From an uncultured Woeseiaceae bacterium (lineage in GTDB: Bacteria; Pseudomonadota; Gammaproteobacteria; Steroidobacterales; Woeseiaceae), in contig CABXJW010000005.1 of the NCBI GenBank assembly GCA_902512585.1, forward strand, positions 1-56,024: a stretch of 56,024 nucleotides of DNA, given 5' to 3'. Within the stretch, counting starts at the first letter, position 1. Every line of letters starts with the position of its first letter. The position numbers and the translations under genes are program-made. The notes under the pieces are model-generated. The model saw only the letters and a list, made by a program, of their open reading frames with translations. It did not search any database and was not told the DNA's origin. Below are positions 9,321 through 19,646 of the stretch, piece by piece.

Positions 9321-10559
9321 TTAATCGTCTAGAGCATCAAGAAGTTTTTTAGCCAGACGCCGTTGGGATTTATCTCCTTGATGCAAAACTTCCTCTAATA
9401 TTTCATAGGCACCTTCAGGATCTCCCATATCTACATATGCTCTACCAAGATCTAATTTTGTCGAAATTTCATTCATGGCAATGGATTTTTCTAAGTCCAT
9501 AACTTGATTCTTTTCAGTTTTATATTTATTTAGAAAGTATAGGCAAAAAGAAATTAGGAGAAGAGCAATAAGGCTCATTAAAGCCCAGAATTCATTGATA
9601 AAATTTATAACTTCATTGTAACGACTTTTCTTGGTTTTAATAACAACATTGTATTTTTTCTCTTGATATTTTTTATTATCAATAATTATAGCTGCTTCAT
9701 TATCTGCAGTATCAATAATATTGTTGGTAATTATATTATCAGTGGCTACTACCTCAGTTAATATCTCTACAGACTCATTTTGCTGCTGAGATGCTTCATC
9801 TAGCAAATCAGTAGAAAGACGATCAGGATTAGAATTTGTCTCTAATTCAGTTGAGATTTCATTAATTAATAATTGATTTATATGATTATTTACATCCTCA
9901 TTATCAGATTTAACTTCTTGAGATAGTAATTTATAACGAACATACATTTTTTCATCAAAGACCTCATCTATTGGAAATTGGCTGATAAAGTCTCTAGCTG
10001 GAATATCTATTAAACCTGCTTGGATGTCATCGATTCCATTTATGAAAAACTCATGATTCATAACATAAATAGCGATCATCATTTGATTCATGGTTAGATC
10101 ATCACCTGGGCGGTTTTTGTAAGCAATACTCCATAGTGTATCTCCACTTTCAATTTCATAAGTCGATGATACATTTCTGAGTAATAAACTAATGGGTATT
10201 GCAGTTAACTTATCCTTCTCAGATGTAATTGCAGTTTCTTTTATAAGCAACACAAAAGAGGGTCGACTTACTGGAACCTCTGAATTAATTTTGACAATGA
10301 GGTCCGGCGTATCCGATTCAACCGTGTTAGATTCAGTATTATTCAAGAAGGATGGTTTTTCAATGCCGTATTCTTGATACTTTTTAGCAGAAGCAACTGA
10401 GAATTCATAATTCTTAGCCATATTGGCCGGAATTGATATCTCAATTTCTAACTTTTCATTTAAATAAGATTTTATTGTAACTTGCTCAAGATCAATAGCC
10501 CATGAGTTTTGAACCAACATTAATAGTGAGAAAAGGTATCGGATAAAATTTACATTCAT
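9321..10559 (-). CDS. FimV/HubP-like polar peptidoglycan-binding protein
   Basis: It begins with a signal peptide and a FimV-type N-terminal domain (about 20-125), then a LysM-like segment (about 134-188, IESGDTLWSIAYKNRPGDD). A long polar linker follows, then one transmembrane helix (~324-344) and a FimV C-terminal TPR-like motif (~365-409, DLGRAYVDMGDPEGAYEIL). Family knowledge: FimV/HubP proteins organise the cell pole, type IV pili and chromosome or flagellar placement. At 412 aa it is a minimal form; pseudomonad FimV is roughly twice as long, so the cytoplasmic acidic repeat part is reduced here. The asd-fimV-truA order supports the call. Confidence 0.85.
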   Translation of the reverse strand: MNVNFIRYLFSLLMLVQNSWAIDLEQVTIKSYLNEKLEIEISIPANMAKNYEFSVASAKKYQEYGIEKPSFLNNTESNTVESDTPDLIVKINSEVPVSRPSFVLLIKETAITSEKDKLTAIPISLLLRNVSSTYEIESGDTLWSIAYKNRPGDDLTMNQMMIAIYVMNHEFFINGIDDIQAGLIDIPARDFISQFPIDEVFDEKMYVRYKLLSQEVKSDNEDVNNHINQLLINEISTELETNSNPDRLSTDLLDEASQQQNESVEILTEVVATDNIITNNIIDTADNEAAIIIDNKKYQEKKYNVVIKTKKSRYNEVINFINEFWALMSLIALLLISFCLYFLNKYKTEKNQVMDLEKSIAMNEISTKLDLGRAYVDMGDPEGAYEILEEVLHQGDKSQRRLAKKLLDALDD

Positions 10560-10597
10560 TAAGAAATTTCTTATTTAAAGGTTAATGAGACTATATC

Positions 10598-11620
10598 TTA
10601 CAAATACTCTTTCACCAATAATTCTGCGATCTGAATCGTATTTAATGCGGCACCCTTTCGAATATTATCTGCAACAATCCACATATTTATCCCGCAAGGA
10701 TGACTAATGTCTTCTCTGATCCTTCCTACATATACAGGATCAGTTCCAGAGCCATCAGATACCGCCGTCGGATATTGCCCCAGCTCAACTCCATCGATTA
10801 CCTCCACTCCAGGTGCGCCCATCATTAAGTCAACAACCCCCTGTTGACTTATTTTTTTCTTAGTTTCTAAATGTACAGCTTCGGAATGACCATAAAATAC
10901 CGGTATCCTCACTGCTGTTGGATTGACCATGATCAACTTATCATCTAGTATTTTTTGCGTTTCCCAAACCATTTTCATTTCTTCCTTGGTATAACGATTT
11001 TCCAAAAAAGTATCGATATGTGGAATTGCGTTAAATGCTATCTGTTTATTAGCTCCTTTCAATTTCACTGGTTTTCCATTCAAAAGTGCTGACGTTTGAT
11101 GAACAAGATCTTCGATCGCTTTCTTTCCAGCGCCTGACACAGCTTGATAAGTTGCTACATTAATCCTCTCAATACCCACTGCATCATGGATTGGCTTCAA
11201 TGCCACTAACATCTGCATAGTAGAACAATTAGGATTAGCTATAATTCCGGTGTTGACGTAATCTGCAATTTTTTCGGGATTAACCTCGGATACAACCAGA
11301 GGGATATCATCTCGAGTTCTAAAATGTGATGTATTATCAATAACCACGCAGCCAGCTGCGGCTGCTTTTATTGCGTATACTTCAGACACAGAGGCGCCTG
11401 CTGAAAAGAGGCTAATCTGTACTTTTGAAAAGTCAAAAGTAGCTAGATCTTGCACATCAATATCATTATTACCATATGAAACTTGCTTACCTAATGAGCG
11501 CTCACTGGCGAGAGGAAATATATTCTTAGCAGGAACATTCCGATCTGCTAATATCTCCAACATTACCTCACCAACCGCGCCAGTAGCTCCCACTACAGCA
11601 ATATTAGTTTGTCCGAACAT
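10598..11620 (-). CDS. asd: aspartate-semialdehyde dehydrogenase
   Basis: Reduces aspartyl phosphate to aspartate semialdehyde, the branch point to lysine, diaminopimelate, methionine and threonine. The NADP-binding GATGAVG is at residues 11-17 and the catalytic cysteine is C132 in NPNCSTMQM. The full length is 340 aa. It lies between aroC and the fimV-like gene, as in many gammaproteobacteria. Confidence 0.96.
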   Translation of the reverse strand: MFGQTNIAVVGATGAVGEVMLEILADRNVPAKNIFPLASERSLGKQVSYGNNDIDVQDLATFDFSKVQISLFSAGASVSEVYAIKAAAAGCVVIDNTSHFRTRDDIPLVVSEVNPEKIADYVNTGIIANPNCSTMQMLVALKPIHDAVGIERINVATYQAVSGAGKKAIEDLVHQTSALLNGKPVKLKGANKQIAFNAIPHIDTFLENRYTKEEMKMVWETQKILDDKLIMVNPTAVRIPVFYGHSEAVHLETKKKISQQGVVDLMMGAPGVEVIDGVELGQYPTAVSDGSGTDPVYVGRIREDISHPCGINMWIVADNIRKGAALNTIQIAELLVKEYL

Positions 11621-11657
11621 CTTATAATCCTCGAGTAAATTCTATTTTGATTGAATA

Positions 11658-12755
11658 TTATATCTTAGAATTGATCAGTGGTGTCTCAGAATTAACATCA
11701 TTATTTTGACCTCGATTACGTAAATAATGATCCATTAGCACCAAAGCAACCATAGCCTCTGCAATAGGCGTAGCTCTCAATCCAACGCACGGATCATGTC
11801 TTCCTGTGGTAACTATATCCGAATCTTTACCGGTCTTATCAATTGTTTTTCCAGGCACAGAAATACTCGAGGTAGGTTTCAAAGCAATACTAGTAAGAAT
11901 ATCCTGACCTGAAGATATACCTCCCAGGGTTCCACCTGCATCATTCTTAGTAAATCCATCAGAGGTCATTGAATCCCGATGCTCACTTCCTTTCTGGGCA
12001 ATCGAGGCGAAGCCAGAACCCAGTTCAACTCCCTTTACAGCATTGATACTCATTAGGCCATGCGCCAAATCAGCCTCCAACTTATCAAATACTGGCTCAC
12101 CCAAACCTGGAGGAACATTTGCAGCAAGCACACTTATTTTAGCGCCAATCGAATCACCACTGCTCCTCAAATCATCCATCAAGGTTTCAATTTCACCCAC
12201 TTTATTTTCATCAGCACAAAAAAATGGATTTTTATTCACAAAACCCAGATCCTCACAACCCAATCGTAAGGTTCCAATTTGAGAAAGATATCCTTTTATT
12301 TCTATACCTAGTCTCTCATAAAGAAATTTGCGAGCGACTGCTCCGGCTGCTACACGCATAGCTGTCTCTCTTGCTGATGATCGACCTCCACCACGATAAT
12401 CACGCAATCCATATTTTTGTTGGTAAGTGTAATCAGCATGACCGGGGCGGAATTTATCCTTTATATCACCATAATCTTTCGATCGCTGGTCTTTGTTTTT
12501 GATTATTAAACCAATTGGTGTTCCTGTGGTAAGACCCTCAAAAACCCCAGACAGGATCTCTACTTGATCTGGTTCGTTTCGTTGAGTTGTATGTTTAGAT
12601 TGCCCTGGGCGCCTTTTATCAAGATGAATTTGAATATCACTTTCATCCAAAGGCATTCCTGGAGGGCAACCATCAATTATACAGCCTAAAGCAATACCAT
12701 GACTTTCACCGAAGGTAGTGACAGTAAATAATTTTCCAAAGCTATTACCAGACAT
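11658..12755 (-). CDS. aroC: chorismate synthase
   Basis: Last step of the shikimate pathway, converting EPSP to chorismate with reduced FMN as catalyst. It has the family start [16 protein letters not shown], the central [16 protein letters not shown] signature and the late [18 protein letters not shown] signature. The length of 365 aa is close to the E. coli 361. prmB lies 20 bases upstream, the usual prmB-aroC pair. Confidence 0.97.
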   Translation of the reverse strand: MSGNSFGKLFTVTTFGESHGIALGCIIDGCPPGMPLDESDIQIHLDKRRPGQSKHTTQRNEPDQVEILSGVFEGLTTGTPIGLIIKNKDQRSKDYGDIKDKFRPGHADYTYQQKYGLRDYRGGGRSSARETAMRVAAGAVARKFLYERLGIEIKGYLSQIGTLRLGCEDLGFVNKNPFFCADENKVGEIETLMDDLRSSGDSIGAKISVLAANVPPGLGEPVFDKLEADLAHGLMSINAVKGVELGSGFASIAQKGSEHRDSMTSDGFTKNDAGGTLGGISSGQDILTSIALKPTSSISVPGKTIDKTGKDSDIVTTGRHDPCVGLRATPIAEAMVALVLMDHYLRNRGQNNDVNSETPLINSKI

Positions 12756-12775
12756 TTTACAATTCTCATTTTTTA

Positions 12776-13672
12776 TTATGAAGTTTCATTATGGTGATCA
12801 AGATCTTCTTTAGTCAACAAAAAAACACCATTTCCACCCATTTCAAACTCTATCCAGATAAATGGTAAGTTCGGATATTTTTCTTCTAAGGCCCATTGAC
12901 TATTCCCAACTTCAACAATTAAAACACCATCTTTAGAGAGATAATCACTGCTTTCTTTAATAATAACGTTAACTGCATCCAAGCCATCATCACCAGAGGC
13001 CAGTCCAATTAATGGTTCATGATGAAATTCTGAGGACATCATTGAAATTTCATCTTTATCTACATACGGAGGATTACTGATGATCAAATCGTATTGATAT
13101 TGCGCTTTATTGTTTGCTAATTTTTTAAAGAAATCAGATTCAATTAGCCTAACTCGCTCACTCAAATGGTGCCGCTGAATATTCATAGCTGCTACTTCAA
13201 GTGCCGCTTGAGAATAATCAATCGCATCCACTTTCATATTTGGAAAATGTGCCGCCATGGCAATCGCGATGCAACCACTACCCGTTCCTAAATCCAAAAC
13301 ATACTGCTTTGAATTAATATCAAGCCAGGGATTAAATTGATTATTTATCAATTCTGCAATTGGTGATCGAGGGATTAACACTCTCTGATCAACAAAAAAT
13401 TGTAATCCCGCAAACCATGCCTGATTAATTAAATAAGCAACTGGTAGTTTAGTCTTGATTCTTTGTTCTACCAGCTTATCAATTATGTCTACATTCAATT
13501 CATTAACATTCATCTGATAAGCTTCAGCAGCGTTGTCATGATCCAAATTCAGAGCCCCAAAAACTAAATATGCCGCTTCATCCACAGCATTATCTGTACC
13601 ATGAGCAAAGGCAATATCTGCCTCATGAAATTGCTCGGCAATTCTCTTAATTACAGATTCGATGGTATGCAT
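12776..13672 (-). CDS. prmB: ribosomal protein uL3 N5-glutamine methyltransferase
   Basis: SAM-dependent methyltransferase that modifies a glutamine of ribosomal protein L3. It has the SAM-binding [14 protein letters not shown] motif, the NPPY active-site motif ([12 protein letters not shown]), and the PrmB-type [18 protein letters not shown] segment that separates it from PrmC. The reading frame is open to a TTG at 13699. The ATG at 13672 (MHTIESV) is preferred: AAAGG lies 7 bases upstream and it aligns with the E. coli N-terminus. ATGs at 13690 and 13687 are also possible. It pairs with aroC. Confidence 0.93.
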   Translation of the reverse strand: MHTIESVIKRIAEQFHEADIAFAHGTDNAVDEAAYLVFGALNLDHDNAAEAYQMNVNELNVDIIDKLVEQRIKTKLPVAYLINQAWFAGLQFFVDQRVLIPRSPIAELINNQFNPWLDINSKQYVLDLGTGSGCIAIAMAAHFPNMKVDAIDYSQAALEVAAMNIQRHHLSERVRLIESDFFKKLANNKAQYQYDLIISNPPYVDKDEISMMSSEFHHEPLIGLASGDDGLDAVNVIIKESSDYLSKDGVLIVEVGNSQWALEEKYPNLPFIWIEFEMGGNGVFLLTKEDLDHHNETS

Positions 13673-13753
13673 TGCTTGACCTTTCATCATAAATCTCAAG
13701 AAATCTTTTATTTAATTTCCTTAACAATTCTTATAATTTTAACCCCAATTTAT

Positions 13754-13782
13754 CATGCATAAAAAAATTCGTCAGGTATAAT
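13754..13782 (+). promoter_or_regulatory. candidate promoter of the SCO1-PCuAC operon
   Basis: A perfect TATAAT lies at 13777-13782, about 30 bases before the SCO1 start codon. The -35 region 17 bases upstream matches consensus poorly, which would fit an activated promoter. It lies in the divergent gap between prmB and the copper genes. No clear copper-regulator dyad was found. Confidence 0.35.
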
Positions 13783-13810
13783 TAACTTTCTTTTTTTTGA
13801 GTATTTTTTT

Positions 13811-14434
13811 ATGCTGAAATTGACTAAAAAAACTGTTTTATACCGAGTGACATTGCTCTTCCTACCCATATTATTTCTAGGTTGCTCCTCAGATAGATCA
13901 GTGAATCAAAATACTAAAAACACATTTTCAACCATACTAGATAACCCCATATCACTAAATGAATTCAACCTTACAGCAGATGATGGAACTGAATTTAATG
14001 TAGCTGCCTTAAAAAATAAATGGAGTTTATTATTTTTTGGCTATACCCATTGTCCTGATGTGTGCCCCTTGACACTTCATCAACTTGGTCAAGCAAGAAG
14101 AGTCTTGAGCAAATCTTCCGATGTATTGCCAAATATTATAATGATTAGCGTTGATCCAGACCGAGACACAACCGATATCCTTCATAAGTATGTAAGTTCA
14201 TTCAGCCAACCAATCATTGGAGCTACCGGACTAGCATCAGAGATAGACAAGTTAACTAGTCAATTAGGTATCTTCTATAAAACCAATAAGGAAGAAGGTG
14301 AGAACTATTCAGTAAGTCATTCAGCCGCTGTAGTTATGATCAACAAAAATGCTGAATTTCATGCTGTCTTCAGTGCGCCTCACAGTACCGAACACTTCAT
14401 TTCTGATTTACCTACAATCATGGCGAATAACTAA
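13811..14434 (+). CDS. SCO1/SenC/PrrC family copper chaperone lipoprotein
   Basis: Thioredoxin-fold protein that helps load the CuA site of cytochrome c oxidase. A lipobox (LFLGC, Cys25) indicates membrane anchoring. The copper ligands are all present: C81 and C85 in THCPDVC and H170 in VSHSAAV. The length is 207 aa. It overlaps the start of the PCuAC gene by one base (TAATG), so the two copper proteins are translationally coupled. The operon suggests the organism assembles an aa3- or cbb3-type oxidase encoded elsewhere. Confidence 0.92.
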   Translation: MLKLTKKTVLYRVTLLFLPILFLGCSSDRSVNQNTKNTFSTILDNPISLNEFNLTADDGTEFNVAALKNKWSLLFFGYTHCPDVCPLTLHQLGQARRVLSKSSDVLPNIIMISVDPDRDTTDILHKYVSSFSQPIIGATGLASEIDKLTSQLGIFYKTNKEEGENYSVSHSAAVVMINKNAEFHAVFSAPHSTEHFISDLPTIMANN

Positions 14435-14868
14435 TGCAAAAAATTATACTTTTTATTTTAACGACAATATCAATAGCTTGCAGTTCTTCGCAAAGCGATA
14501 ATGTTACTTTTGATGATCTGGTCATATATGCACCACGAGCAGGTAGTTCTGTTACAGCGGGTTTTACCAATATTTCAAACTCAACAGGAGAAACTATTAC
14601 TATCGATGCCATTACCAGCCCACAATTCAATATTGTCGAAATTCATGAGACCATAATTAATAATGGGGTTGCTAAAATGCTAAAGATTGAAAAATTAATT
14701 ATTGATAATGATGAATCTGTTGCACTCAAACCGGGTGGAAAACACCTTATGCTTATTGACGCGAAAAAAGTAATTATAGAGGGTGAAGAGATCAATTTAA
14801 TTGTTGAACTTTCAAATGATCAAACTATGAACCTCAAAACACCAGCAGTGTCACGTTTCAGTAACTAA
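14434..14868 (+). CDS. PCuAC family periplasmic copper chaperone, lipoprotein form
   Basis: The copper-binding pattern H-X10-M-X21-H-X-M is complete: H71, M82, H104, M106, with the PGGKHLML turn. Family knowledge: PCuAC delivers Cu(I) to the CuA site together with SCO proteins. The N-terminus (MQKIILFILTTISIACSSS) has a lipobox with Cys16, so the protein is probably anchored rather than freely soluble. It is the second gene of the copper pair, and psd begins 33 bases after its stop. Confidence 0.9.
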   Translation: MQKIILFILTTISIACSSSQSDNVTFDDLVIYAPRAGSSVTAGFTNISNSTGETITIDAITSPQFNIVEIHETIINNGVAKMLKIEKLIIDNDESVALKPGGKHLMLIDAKKVIIEGEEINLIVELSNDQTMNLKTPAVSRFSN

Positions 14869-14901
14869 ACAACATGAAGTTAACAAGCCACTAATTATAT
14901 T

Positions 14902-15768
14902 ATGCAGTCAATCAAGGCATGGTTTTTCGTTCTTTTGCAATTTATAGTTCCCAAGCTACTAATTACAAAAATTATTTACCGAATTACTAGAATTGAGCAA
15001 AATAGTTTCAAGAATTTACTAATCAGTAAATTTATAAATCTATTTCAAATTAATACTCAGGAAGTAAAAAAATCCATACCTGCTGATTTTGCCTCATTAA
15101 ATGAATTTTTTATTCGTGAGCTCAATTCAGATGCCAGAATAATTTCAACATCGCCTAAATCAATTGTCTCACCTGCTGATGGAAAAATAAGTGCGCTTGG
15201 AAATATAACAAAAAATCAGATACTCCAAGCAAAAAATTATTACTACACCTTAGAAGAATTAATAGGTGATCCCACTTCGGCCATTGAGGAATTTTATAAT
15301 GGTAATTTTTCTACTATATATCTAGCTCCTTATAATTATCATCGTGTACACATACCAATTGATGCTAAATTAATAAAAATGGATTATGTGCCAGGGAATC
15401 TATTTAGTGTTAACGAAGCTACTGCATCTCGAATACCCAAATTATTTATTCGCAACGAACGACTTATTTGTCACTTCAAGGCCGGCAATACCAAAATGAT
15501 AGTTATTTTCGTTGGTGCCTTAAATGTAGGTAGCATTAGTACACCATGGACGGGAGAAATAAACCCTCGTAACAATGGAAAAATAGTTAAATTACACTTA
15601 AACCAAACTGTTCCATCCACATTAAAAAAGGGTGATCTATTGGGTTGGTTTAATATGGGATCCACTGTAATTACACTTTTTTCAAAAGATTCATGCCAAT
15701 GGGATCAAAGATTAAAGCTTGGGCGTGATATTAAAATGGGCGATATCATCGGTTCTTTGAGCATATAA
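14902..15768 (+). CDS. psd: phosphatidylserine decarboxylase proenzyme
   Basis: Makes phosphatidylethanolamine from phosphatidylserine at the inner membrane. The proenzyme cuts itself at a Gly-Ser bond to give a pyruvoyl group. Here the site reads M252-G253-S254-T255, so the usual LGST has become MGST, with the cleavage Gly-Ser intact. D93 and H147 complete the triad. H147 and S254 have the same numbering as in E. coli. The length is 288 aa (E. coli 322, shorter C-terminus). epmA follows after 4 bases, a conserved neighbour. Confidence 0.95.
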   Translation: MQSIKAWFFVLLQFIVPKLLITKIIYRITRIEQNSFKNLLISKFINLFQINTQEVKKSIPADFASLNEFFIRELNSDARIISTSPKSIVSPADGKISALGNITKNQILQAKNYYYTLEELIGDPTSAIEEFYNGNFSTIYLAPYNYHRVHIPIDAKLIKMDYVPGNLFSVNEATASRIPKLFIRNERLICHFKAGNTKMIVIFVGALNVGSISTPWTGEINPRNNGKIVKLHLNQTVPSTLKKGDLLGWFNMGSTVITLFSKDSCQWDQRLKLGRDIKMGDIIGSLSI

Positions 15769-15772
15769 TCAC

Positions 15773-16762
15773 ATGAATCAGAATGATGACAATGACATAA
15801 ACTGGCAACCAACTTCAGATTACAAGGCAGCAAAAAAAAGACAAGCAAAATTAAATGCCATTAGAAGCTATTTTTCTGATAATGAAGTTGTTGAGGTAGA
15901 TACACCTATTCTATCAACCTGTGCGGTTTCAGATATCAATATAGAAAGTATTCAAACCACAACATCTTTGTCCCCAGAACAACCCTATTACCTTCATACT
16001 TCACCAGAATTCTTTATGAAACGAATGTTAGCCAGTGGTTACAAAGATATTTTTCAAATATGTAAAGTTTTTCGTGATGATGAGGTGGGTAAGTTGCACT
16101 CGCCCGAATTCACGATGATTGAATGGTATCGATTAGATTTTAATTTATTAAAAATTATCAATGATACAGTTGCTGTTATCAGTGTCGTTCTCGATAAACA
16201 CAGCAATCAATTACAACAATCAGTTGAAATTATTACCTATCAGGATAGTTTTCTCGCCCAATTAAATATAGACCCTTTATCTATCTCAATTGAAGAAATT
16301 ATTTCACAAATGGATATAGATGACTCACTTCAGCAGCAACTAGGGAATAATAGAAATCAATACTTAGATTATTTGTACGCCACTAGGATTACAAAAAAAT
16401 TTGATCCAAATAAAATTACGATCGTAACCCATTATCCCGCCTCACAGGCAGCTTTAGCTAGAATCTGCCCAAATGATAAAACAGTTGCGGAGCGCTTTGA
16501 GATTTTTATTGGTAATGTGGAAATTGCAAATGGCTATGTTGAACTTACTGATTTCAGAGAAGCAAGAAATCGGTTTAATTCTGATCAATCAAAACGACAT
16601 GCACAGAATAAAACAATACGACCGCTGGATCAGAAATTCTTAGCAGCGATGGAATCTGGTTTACCAAATTGTGCAGGAGTTGCTCTTGGGTTTGATCGAT
16701 TATTGATGATCAGTGAGTACGGTGATTCCATCCAATCGGTTCAGCAATTTACCATCGAGTAA
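15773..16762 (+). CDS. epmA: EF-P beta-lysylation ligase (LysRS-like)
   Basis: Class II aminoacyl-tRNA synthetase catalytic core without the anticodon-binding domain, 329 aa (E. coli EpmA 325). Motif 2 is visible as FRDDEVGKLHSPEFTMIEW and motif 3 as GVALGFDRLLM near the C-terminus. It attaches (R)-beta-lysine to Lys34 of EF-P. Its target gene efp is the adjacent convergent gene, 19 bases away. EpmB, which makes the beta-lysine, is not in this window. Confidence 0.95.
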   Translation: MNQNDDNDINWQPTSDYKAAKKRQAKLNAIRSYFSDNEVVEVDTPILSTCAVSDINIESIQTTTSLSPEQPYYLHTSPEFFMKRMLASGYKDIFQICKVFRDDEVGKLHSPEFTMIEWYRLDFNLLKIINDTVAVISVVLDKHSNQLQQSVEIITYQDSFLAQLNIDPLSISIEEIISQMDIDDSLQQQLGNNRNQYLDYLYATRITKKFDPNKITIVTHYPASQAALARICPNDKTVAERFEIFIGNVEIANGYVELTDFREARNRFNSDQSKRHAQNKTIRPLDQKFLAAMESGLPNCAGVALGFDRLLMISEYGDSIQSVQQFTIE

Positions 16763-16781
16763 GTAATCAACAGATAATCAA

Positions 16782-17348
16782 TCACTTTACCCTAGAAACA
16801 TATTCTTTTGAACGAGTATCAATTCGAACAATCTCACCTTGCTCAATAAATAACGGTACACGTATAACCGCACCAGTAGACAAAGTAGCTGGTTTTATAC
16901 CACCACTAGCGGTGTCACCTCGAACTCCAGGATCAGTCTCCAAAATCTCAAGTTCAACAAAATTCGGTGGATTTACTATTAGTGGTTCATTATTCCATAG
17001 AGTTACCTGACAAATGTCTTGATCTTTTAGCCACAATTTTGCCTCTGCAACTGCTGCCTCACCTGCTGCGTATTGCTCGAAGGTATCTTGCACCATAAAG
17101 TGCCAAAATTCTCCATCTGTATAAAGATATTGCATATCAGTATCCATCACATCTGCAGCTTCCACATTCTCACCAGACTTGAATGTCTTATCTATAGTTT
17201 TACCTGTTTTTAGATTTTTTACTCTAACTCGATTAAATGCCTGTCCCTTTCCAGGTTTTACAAATTCATTTTCCATGATGATATATGGATCACGATCTAA
17301 GATAATTCTCAAACCTGATTTAAAAGAATTGGTATTGTAAGTTGCCAT
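16782..17348 (-). CDS. efp: elongation factor P
   Basis: Relieves ribosome stalling at polyproline stretches. It is 188 aa, the same as E. coli. The modified residue is K34 in the loop KPGKGQAF, which matches the EpmA-type (lysine) class rather than the arginine class of EarP organisms. KOW, OB and C-terminal OB domains are all present. The start lies 22 bases after parC ends, so its promoter may lie inside parC or it may be cotranscribed. Confidence 0.97.
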   Translation of the reverse strand: MATYNTNSFKSGLRIILDRDPYIIMENEFVKPGKGQAFNRVRVKNLKTGKTIDKTFKSGENVEAADVMDTDMQYLYTDGEFWHFMVQDTFEQYAAGEAAVAEAKLWLKDQDICQVTLWNNEPLIVNPPNFVELEILETDPGVRGDTASGGIKPATLSTGAVIRVPLFIEQGEIVRIDTRSKEYVSRVK

Positions 17349-17370
17349 AATAATCCTCGATTAGTTATCT

Positions 17371-19644
17371 TTAACTATCATCATTTTTGGTAGCTTTATC
17401 CACTGCTAGCCCAGTTGCTCTCTTGAACTTCTTGGAGTAATTTTTTCCTCGATGGGCTCTATCGCCGATAAAATTCTGTAAATCCTTCCATTTGAGAGTC
17501 ATAAAATTAAGCTCATCTCGATAAATCTGGAGAGCATCGCCTTCATTAATAATAACCACCCCAGCTAATTTCTCTTCTCCTAATTTAAATTTATTAGTTG
17601 GTATATTGAGTAATTTATTACCCTTACCTTTAGCTAATTCTGGTAATTCTTCTGCACTAAACACTAATAATTTACCGATTGAACTGACAGCAGCAATCAG
17701 TGCACCATTTTTAATTTTCATAGGATAAGGTACGTTTGGTCTGCTGCCCTGAGGTACCTTTAAGATGGCCTTACCTGCTTTATAGGTAGAAGCCAAATCT
17801 ATTAATTTAACAATGAAACCATAACCAGCATCACTAGATAATAACCATTGATCATCGGGATTGCCAAGCATAACACCACAAAACTCTGCGCCATCGGGTG
17901 GTTTAAAACGCCCAGAAAGAGGTTCGCCTTGACCACGAGCCGATGGTAAAAGATTTGCTAACATACTATAGACCCTACCCGTACTATCCAAGAACATTGC
18001 CAATTGATTACTTCTACCATATGCCACCGAAAGATAGCCATCTCCAGATTTATAATTCATGGCATGAGGATCTATATCGTGGCCTTTTGCGGCGCGAGCC
18101 CAGCCTCGTTGTGAGAGTATTACAGTTACCGGTTCACTTGAAATTAATTGCGTCTCATCAATAGCTTGCGCCGCTTCTCTTTCAATAATCTTAGTTTTTC
18201 TCTTATCACCATATGCTTCGGCATCTGACTTAATTTCATTTTTAATTAAATCTTTTAACTTGCTGTTATCATTCAATATTTCTTCTATATTATACTTCTC
18301 AGAATTCAATCCATCTTGTTCATTTTTGATTTTAATTTCTTCTAATTTAGCTAAATATTTCAGACGTAAATTTAAAATGGAATCAGCCTGAATTTCGGAT
18401 AACGAAAATCGCTGCATTAATTCAATCTTGGGTTCATCTTCTGTACGAATAATATGGATGACTTCATCAATATTTAAATAAGCGATAAATAAACCATCAA
18501 GAATATGTAATCTATCAGTGACAATTTTTAACCGATGTTTGAGTCTAGAAACTACCGTTCTTTCTCTAAAAATTAACCATTCTGATAGGACCTCCAGCAA
18601 ACCAAATGATTTTGGCCTTCCCTCTAAATCAATAATATTCATATTGATTCGTACGGTCCTTTCTAGAGAAGTAGTTGAGAACAAATGAGACATTAACTCC
18701 TCAGTATCAACGCGTTTGGATTTAGGTGTTACTACCAATCTAATTGGGTGCTCATGATCTGATTCATCACGTAAATCCTCAACTAAAGGTAGCTTCTTAT
18801 TCCTCATCTGGGTGGCAATTTGCTCTAGAACTTTATTTCCCGAAATCTGATAAGGCAGTGAATTAATAATTATATCATTGCCCTCCTTCTCATATGTGGC
18901 TCTTAATCTTAATGTCCCATTACCTGTTTTATAAATGTCTCTAATATCACTCCTAGAGGAGACCAGTTCACCCCCAGTAGGAAAATCAGGTCCTTTTACA
19001 TACTTCATTATTTTACCAAGTGTAGTCTCTGGCTCTTCAATAAGGTAAATCAGGGCATCTGCTACCTCTCCAAGATTGTGAGGTGGAACATCTGTTGATA
19101 AGCCAACAGCAATGCCTGTGGTCCCATTGAGTAATATATTAGGTAATCTTGCTGGCATGACTACCGGTTCATCAATAGTTCCATCAAAGTTAGGAATCCA
19201 ATCTACTGTTCCATCACCCAACTCTTGCAATAATACTTTCGCGTATGGTTTTAACTTGGACTCTGTATATCGCATAGCAGCGAAAGATTTTGGGTCATCT
19301 GTTGAACCCCAGTTTCCTTGGCCATCAATGATGGCATATCGATACGAGAACTCTTGAGCCATCAACACCATAGCTTCATAACAAGCAGAATCACCATGCG
19401 GATGAAATTTACCAATAACATCACCCACAGTGCGAGCAGATTTCTTTGGTTTCTGCCCTGCAGAGAGACCTAATTCACTCATTGCATAAATTATTCGTCT
19501 TTGAACTGGCTTTAATCCATCACCAATTTGCGGCAATGCACGATCCAACAAAACATACATTGAATAATCCAAATACGCTCTCTCGCTGTATTCTTTGAGT
19601 GAGAGTTTTTCTACACCTTCTAAATTTAGTTCTTGATTTTTCAT
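17371..19644 (-). CDS. parC: DNA topoisomerase IV subunit A
   Basis: Cuts and rejoins DNA to separate linked daughter chromosomes. The catalytic tyrosine is Y126 ([10 protein letters not shown]). The quinolone-target region [12 protein letters not shown] (81-92) carries the sensitive-type Ser86 and Glu90. A coiled-coil segment and six-blade C-terminal domain follow. It is 757 aa (E. coli 752). It starts 2 bases after parE ends, so the two subunits form one operon. This is ParC rather than GyrA: it is paired with a 628-residue ParE. Confidence 0.95.
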   Translation of the reverse strand: MKNQELNLEGVEKLSLKEYSERAYLDYSMYVLLDRALPQIGDGLKPVQRRIIYAMSELGLSAGQKPKKSARTVGDVIGKFHPHGDSACYEAMVLMAQEFSYRYAIIDGQGNWGSTDDPKSFAAMRYTESKLKPYAKVLLQELGDGTVDWIPNFDGTIDEPVVMPARLPNILLNGTTGIAVGLSTDVPPHNLGEVADALIYLIEEPETTLGKIMKYVKGPDFPTGGELVSSRSDIRDIYKTGNGTLRLRATYEKEGNDIIINSLPYQISGNKVLEQIATQMRNKKLPLVEDLRDESDHEHPIRLVVTPKSKRVDTEELMSHLFSTTSLERTVRINMNIIDLEGRPKSFGLLEVLSEWLIFRERTVVSRLKHRLKIVTDRLHILDGLFIAYLNIDEVIHIIRTEDEPKIELMQRFSLSEIQADSILNLRLKYLAKLEEIKIKNEQDGLNSEKYNIEEILNDNSKLKDLIKNEIKSDAEAYGDKRKTKIIEREAAQAIDETQLISSEPVTVILSQRGWARAAKGHDIDPHAMNYKSGDGYLSVAYGRSNQLAMFLDSTGRVYSMLANLLPSARGQGEPLSGRFKPPDGAEFCGVMLGNPDDQWLLSSDAGYGFIVKLIDLASTYKAGKAILKVPQGSRPNVPYPMKIKNGALIAAVSSIGKLLVFSAEELPELAKGKGNKLLNIPTNKFKLGEEKLAGVVIINEGDALQIYRDELNFMTLKWKDLQNFIGDRAHRGKNYSKKFKRATGLAVDKATKNDDS

Positions 19645-19646
19645 AT

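Noticed and set aside
12043-12282. Two overlapping small frames on the plus strand in aroC
   Set aside because: Antisense to conserved chorismate synthase sequence; no ribosome site and no family match.
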